Position numbers and translations under genes: made by a program. From positions 1-11,714 of the forward strand of contig JAAAVE010000952.1 in NCBI GenBank assembly GCA_015679605.1: a DNA stretch of 11,714 nucleotides, read 5' to 3'. This document shows positions 8,589-11,714 of this stretch, in pieces. The DNA is from Podila epigama (Eukaryota > Mortierellomycota > Mortierellomycetes > Mortierellales > Mortierellaceae). How positions within the stretch are numbered: position 1 is the first letter of the stretch; each line of letters starts with the position of its first letter. The notes beneath the pieces were generated by a model, which was not told the DNA's origin, did no database searches, and was given only the letters and a program-made list of their open reading frames with translations.

Positions 8589-8594
8589 AATAAA
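8589..8594 (+). promoter_or_regulatory. Poly(A) signal AATAAA of the PMT gene
   Basis: An exact AATAAA lies 165 nt after the PMT stop codon, behind a long T run and followed by A-rich DNA. It is a plausible 3' end signal for the + strand transcript. Confidence 0.5.
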
Positions 8595-8644
8595 AAGAAA
8601 AAAAAAAAGAAATTATGGACATGGAAGTATAGTTTGCTGTTTGT

Positions 8645-11567
8645 TTAGATATGTCCCATTACAAAACTAAGCTTGAGTTGAACAGGCACTCGAGCATGTT
8701 GTTGTTGTTGATGATGAGGATAAAAAGACACGGAGCATGCTTCGAGTACAGTCCCTGTGTGAACTTTGGTGGTGTTCATATCAGGGAGGTAGCAACTTGT
8801 ATATAATTCTGGCGTTTGCCAACCCTTAAAAATTAGAAATGGTAAAAAGGGACATCAAGAAAAAGTTGAGAAAATGGACTTTGAACTCGAACCATGGATT
8901 CACTCCAATCCGCACATAAAATATTATCGTCATATCTTTGATATTTCTTCTTTTTCTTTTTCTTTTACTTACCCAACTCTGCTTGCAATCGAAAGTATCA
9001 GGGGCAGCTTGGAAATGAGTGATACGATGGTCAGGACCGAGGGACGCAGCATAGATACGGAACCAGGTCATGGTACTTTCACGCTTATCAGGGAAACAGC
9101 TAAAGGATTCGTTCAAAGGGACGGTATCGTTGACGCGCAAGTCGTCCAGTTCTATATAGGGTAAAGTGTCGTCCTGCTTTGGTGCATTCGTTCCTTGCGC
9201 AGGTCGCTCCTTGCCTTTACCAGCATATGTATTCTTATTCAGAGGATCAGTGTCCTTGCCATGAGACGAGGTGGTGCTGAGAGAGGATGTTGAGGAATGC
9301 GAGGAGGACAGAGATGACAAAGTAGAGGGAGATGAACACGATGATAATTCATGGGTTGGCGATGGTGCCCCGAACACTGGACGGATGTTTGTTCGTCGAA
9401 TCAAGGGTGTGGATGAAGAGGTAGGCGCGGCAACTGAAACGCGATGGAGATAGATTGCCAGCTTGGTACCCTTTTCGCCATGGGGTAGCTTTTTCAAGTA
9501 AACATTCCAGTGGGACCTAAAACAAAAAAAAAAGAGAGAGGTGAATCGTCTGAAGAGAAGCATGGTTTTTCTTTCCTGAATACTCAAATAAAAAGAAAAA
9601 AAAATCCAAAAATCATACCCCGCGTAATAAACACAGTCGCTGGCGATAGGAATGTCGAAATCAAGTTTTGACACGTCTTCAAACTGCACACTGAAGCGAA
9701 AGGGCGCATACAATGAATAAAGCGGTGCAGAATGTTGTTGTTGTTGTTGTTGTTGTTGTTTTGGAGTGTCATTGGAGTCTCGAGAGGGCGCCTGCAAACC
9801 TCTTGTTGACGCAGGAGAGCGTGTCACGGTTGTGCCATCATGACTCGGGATGAGGTATCTGCCATCGGCGCATACAAAGGGAGGAATAGCCTCAGCCATG
9901 CTTGGATTCTCTACACATTCCAAAGTGGTGGTTCCAAGGACTGCAGCATGATGGCCACCACCTTGACTTTTGCCGAAACCAAAGGCGCTACTGCTCACCA
10001 TTTCGACGGTAGAACTTTCGATAAGCGCACGAAGCTCCGTTTGATGCCAGAACGCCTCGTGAACGGTGTGAGGGGGCGTGAAGGGCTGGTGTGTGTTGGG
10101 ATCTTTGTCGTTCTGGATCAGTTGCAGTCGCTCGAGACTCATGTGCATGTAGATAATACCTGTCCTGAACAAGATATCATACGCTGCCTCCTGTTCGTCT
10201 TGGTCCTCTTCACTGTTCTTGCCGTGGCAGGCATCAAGGCCGAGGGTGCGATGGCTGCCGAGTTGGCATGCTTTCTGTCGGCGTCTAGCGACAATACGAC
10301 GACAGAATAGATATCGATCCCACTCAGAAGGCACCCAGAATGCATCAGGGCCGAGTATGCGGGGTAACCAGGAGGAAGGAAGATTCTCAAAGACATTATA
10401 GTGTTGAATTTTGGGGTCGTCGTATCCGTTACGGCAGAGGAATGTATGACATGCGTCAGAGATGCGACTTGACCAAGGATGGTAACTATGGCGCTCGCAA
10501 AAATGGACATTGGCCGAGACAGTCTTTGCTGAGAGGGTGCGAAGGATGTAAGCTGTGACCTGAACACAGAGGCTGTCGATACCCAGATAGGTGGCCGAGG
10601 CGAGGACAGACAGTGCATTGTCTGGGGTGAGGCGGGAGGCATACAGTGGATGGTTGCCTGCAAAAACGACGGTGTATTCTTGCTGGTGTTCATGTTGTTC
10701 CTGTCGTTGATCTTGGTCATGTTGAGAATGAAATGGTCTTTGTACCCGGTCCTGTTCTTCTCCATTGATTTCGTTTTCGTTTTCATCCACTTCATCCACT
10801 TCATCATCATCATCAACTTCTGCCTCGATGGTGCAGATGCCGTACATCCGACCAAGGACGAGCTCAAAACTCTCCATATTGATGTTGGTGTCATCAAAGA
10901 CCAGTTCAACTTCACTCAGCCCGCATTCTTTCCAAGGACCAAAGATCATACTCTGGAAGAATGGTGATTGAGTCAAGATGAGGCGGTGGAGGTAATATGT
11001 CTTGTCAAAGGCCCTAATCGTGAGATCTGATCCAGCACCCTCGATAAATCCTTGAAAGGCAATATGTCTCATGAGTGCGGCCATTGGCTGGAGAAGGATG
11101 GAAGGAACGGGTTCGGATGGGGCATAGCCATTGTGGTGATCATCATCGCTACATCCTCTGTCCGCATCTATGGGAAGAGTTGTGGCGGTGTTGGTGGTGT
11201 GGGTGTTGGTATTGGTGGGTAGAGAAGAAGAAGATGGACCATCGAATGAACCGAGGGTGGTTGTACTATTGCTGGTGGTAGTGGTGGTGGTGGAGATGGT
11301 GTTTGGCGAAGGTGGGAGCAGATCTGTCATGAACGAAGGCCAAAAGGATGTGTCGATCGAGACAGGACTCAGAGATGACAGTACCTGACCCAAGCCTGAC
11401 TGAGGAGACATTGAAGGGTGGACGACACTGTGTAGGGTCTGATATGTTGCCATGTTGCGAGGATGGGTGGATGTCATGACAAGAACTGGACGGCCCAAGG
11501 AGGAACGAATGCTGTAGGTTGTTGTCTTTTTGGCCTTTGAGGATACAGTGTCTGGAAGGAATGTCAT
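8645..11567 (-). CDS. BTB/POZ domain protein of a fungal SWGW-ending family, three exons
   Basis: The exons on the - strand are 11567-9619, 9516-8973 and 8824-8645, giving 890 aa. The start is the first ATG after an in-frame TAG. Residues 1-160 are Ser/Thr-rich low complexity. The BTB fold spans about 170-350: GSDLTIRAF, YYLHRLILTQSPFFQSMI, FELVLGRMYG, then after an acidic and Gln-rich insert (about 248-300) NALSVLASATYLGIDSL. A BACK-like part with LPSSWLPRIL and FWVPSEWDRYLFC follows. Further on come eight Gln, APFRFSVQFEDVSKLDFD, and YYAG spliced to SHWNVYLKK. The C terminus becomes SW|GWQTPELY after removal of the last intron; QSWGW is a motif I recall from fungal BTB relatives (germ-cell-less-like annotations). 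BTB proteins often dimerise and can serve as Cul3 ubiquitin-ligase adaptors; that role is inference here. Intron 9618-9517 has GTATGA..TTAG; intron 8972-8825 has GTAAGT..TAAG. Confidence 0.86.
9735..9758 (-). repeat. (CAA)8 encoding poly-Gln in the BTB protein
   Basis: Eight pure CAA codons on the - strand (TTG on +) lie in a linker between the BACK-like region and the conserved C-terminal part. Being an uninterrupted repeat, it is likely length-variable between strains. Confidence 0.9.
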
Positions 11568-11714
11568 GTTGTGATATCCTTGGATCGCCTAGTAGCCAAA
11601 AGCGTCAAAAGCCGAGATAAAGAACGAGGCGAGTGAAAATACCTCTTGAGTGAGAATTGAAGGGCAAAGCACTGGTATCAATCAACAATGACATGTGCAA
11701 AAAAAAAAAAAAAA
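11568..11714. other. Upstream region of the BTB gene to window end
   Basis: These 147 nt lie 5' of the BTB start codon on the - strand. An in-frame TAG just upstream of the ATG (at about 11587-11589) supports the chosen start. No promoter motif is evident. The window ends in a run of 14-15 A (from about 11700), which could be a genuine homopolymer or a contig edge. Confidence 0.5.

Larger units (their letters stand above)
8425..8644. other. Tail-to-tail spacer of the PMT and BTB genes
   Basis: The spacer is 220 nt between two convergent stop codons. It is dominated by T and A homopolymers (T-rich near 8460-8480 and 8565-8582, A-rich 8586-8612) and holds poly(A) signals for both directions. 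No ORF is supported. Confidence 0.7.

Noticed and set aside
10139-10915. 258-codon - strand ORF in a second frame within the BTB gene
   Set aside because: It overlaps the exon encoding conserved BTB and BACK-like sequence in another frame and has no recognisable domain itself.
1-11714. Mobile elements, CRISPR arrays, bacterial operons or viral genes
   Set aside because: No transposase, reverse transcriptase, terminal inverted repeats, regularly spaced repeats or viral hallmark genes were seen; all long ORFs are explained by the three spliced genes.

Overview
The window looks like a piece of a fungal nuclear genome. It has split protein-coding genes with GT..AG introns of about 100-160 nt, long T/C-rich and homopolymer tracts in introns and intergenic DNA, AATAAA signals, a nuclear-type tRNA with a pol III terminator, and a fungal-type protein O-mannosyltransferase. 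The overall style (many short introns, AT-rich spacers, trinucleotide runs in coding exons) would suit an early-diverging fungus such as a Mucoromycota/Mortierella-type genome, but that placement is inference only.

Layout from left to right: the 3' part of a tRNA-Val(AAC) (1-47, + strand, cut by the window edge) with a T-run terminator; a 450-nt spacer; a three-exon gene for ribosomal protein eL21 (506-1853, +) whose first intron is unusually long (736 nt) and holds a segment that can fold into hairpins; a spacer of about 540 nt; an eight-exon gene (2395-8424, +) for a PMT2-like dolichyl-phosphate-mannose:protein O-mannosyltransferase, predicted at 1711 aa, more than twice the usual family length; a 220-nt tail-to-tail spacer with poly(A) signals for both strands; and a three-exon gene (8645-11567, -) for an 890-aa fungal BTB/POZ protein. 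The last 147 nt are the upstream region of the BTB gene and end in a poly-A run at the window edge.

The genes are not an obvious functional unit: translation (tRNA, eL21), ER protein O-mannosylation (PMT) and a BTB adaptor-type protein. The most unusual object is the PMT gene. Its conserved membrane core and MIR domain are followed, in the same uninterrupted exon, by a tail of about 766 residues that is acidic, Q/E/K-rich and partly coiled-coil-like. The tail carries two copies of a 39-residue module that I do not recognise. Known PMT topology would put this tail in the ER lumen, yet it carries motifs more typical of cytosolic proteins.

All exon borders were read by eye from splice signals and protein family resemblance; no alignment or RNA data were available.
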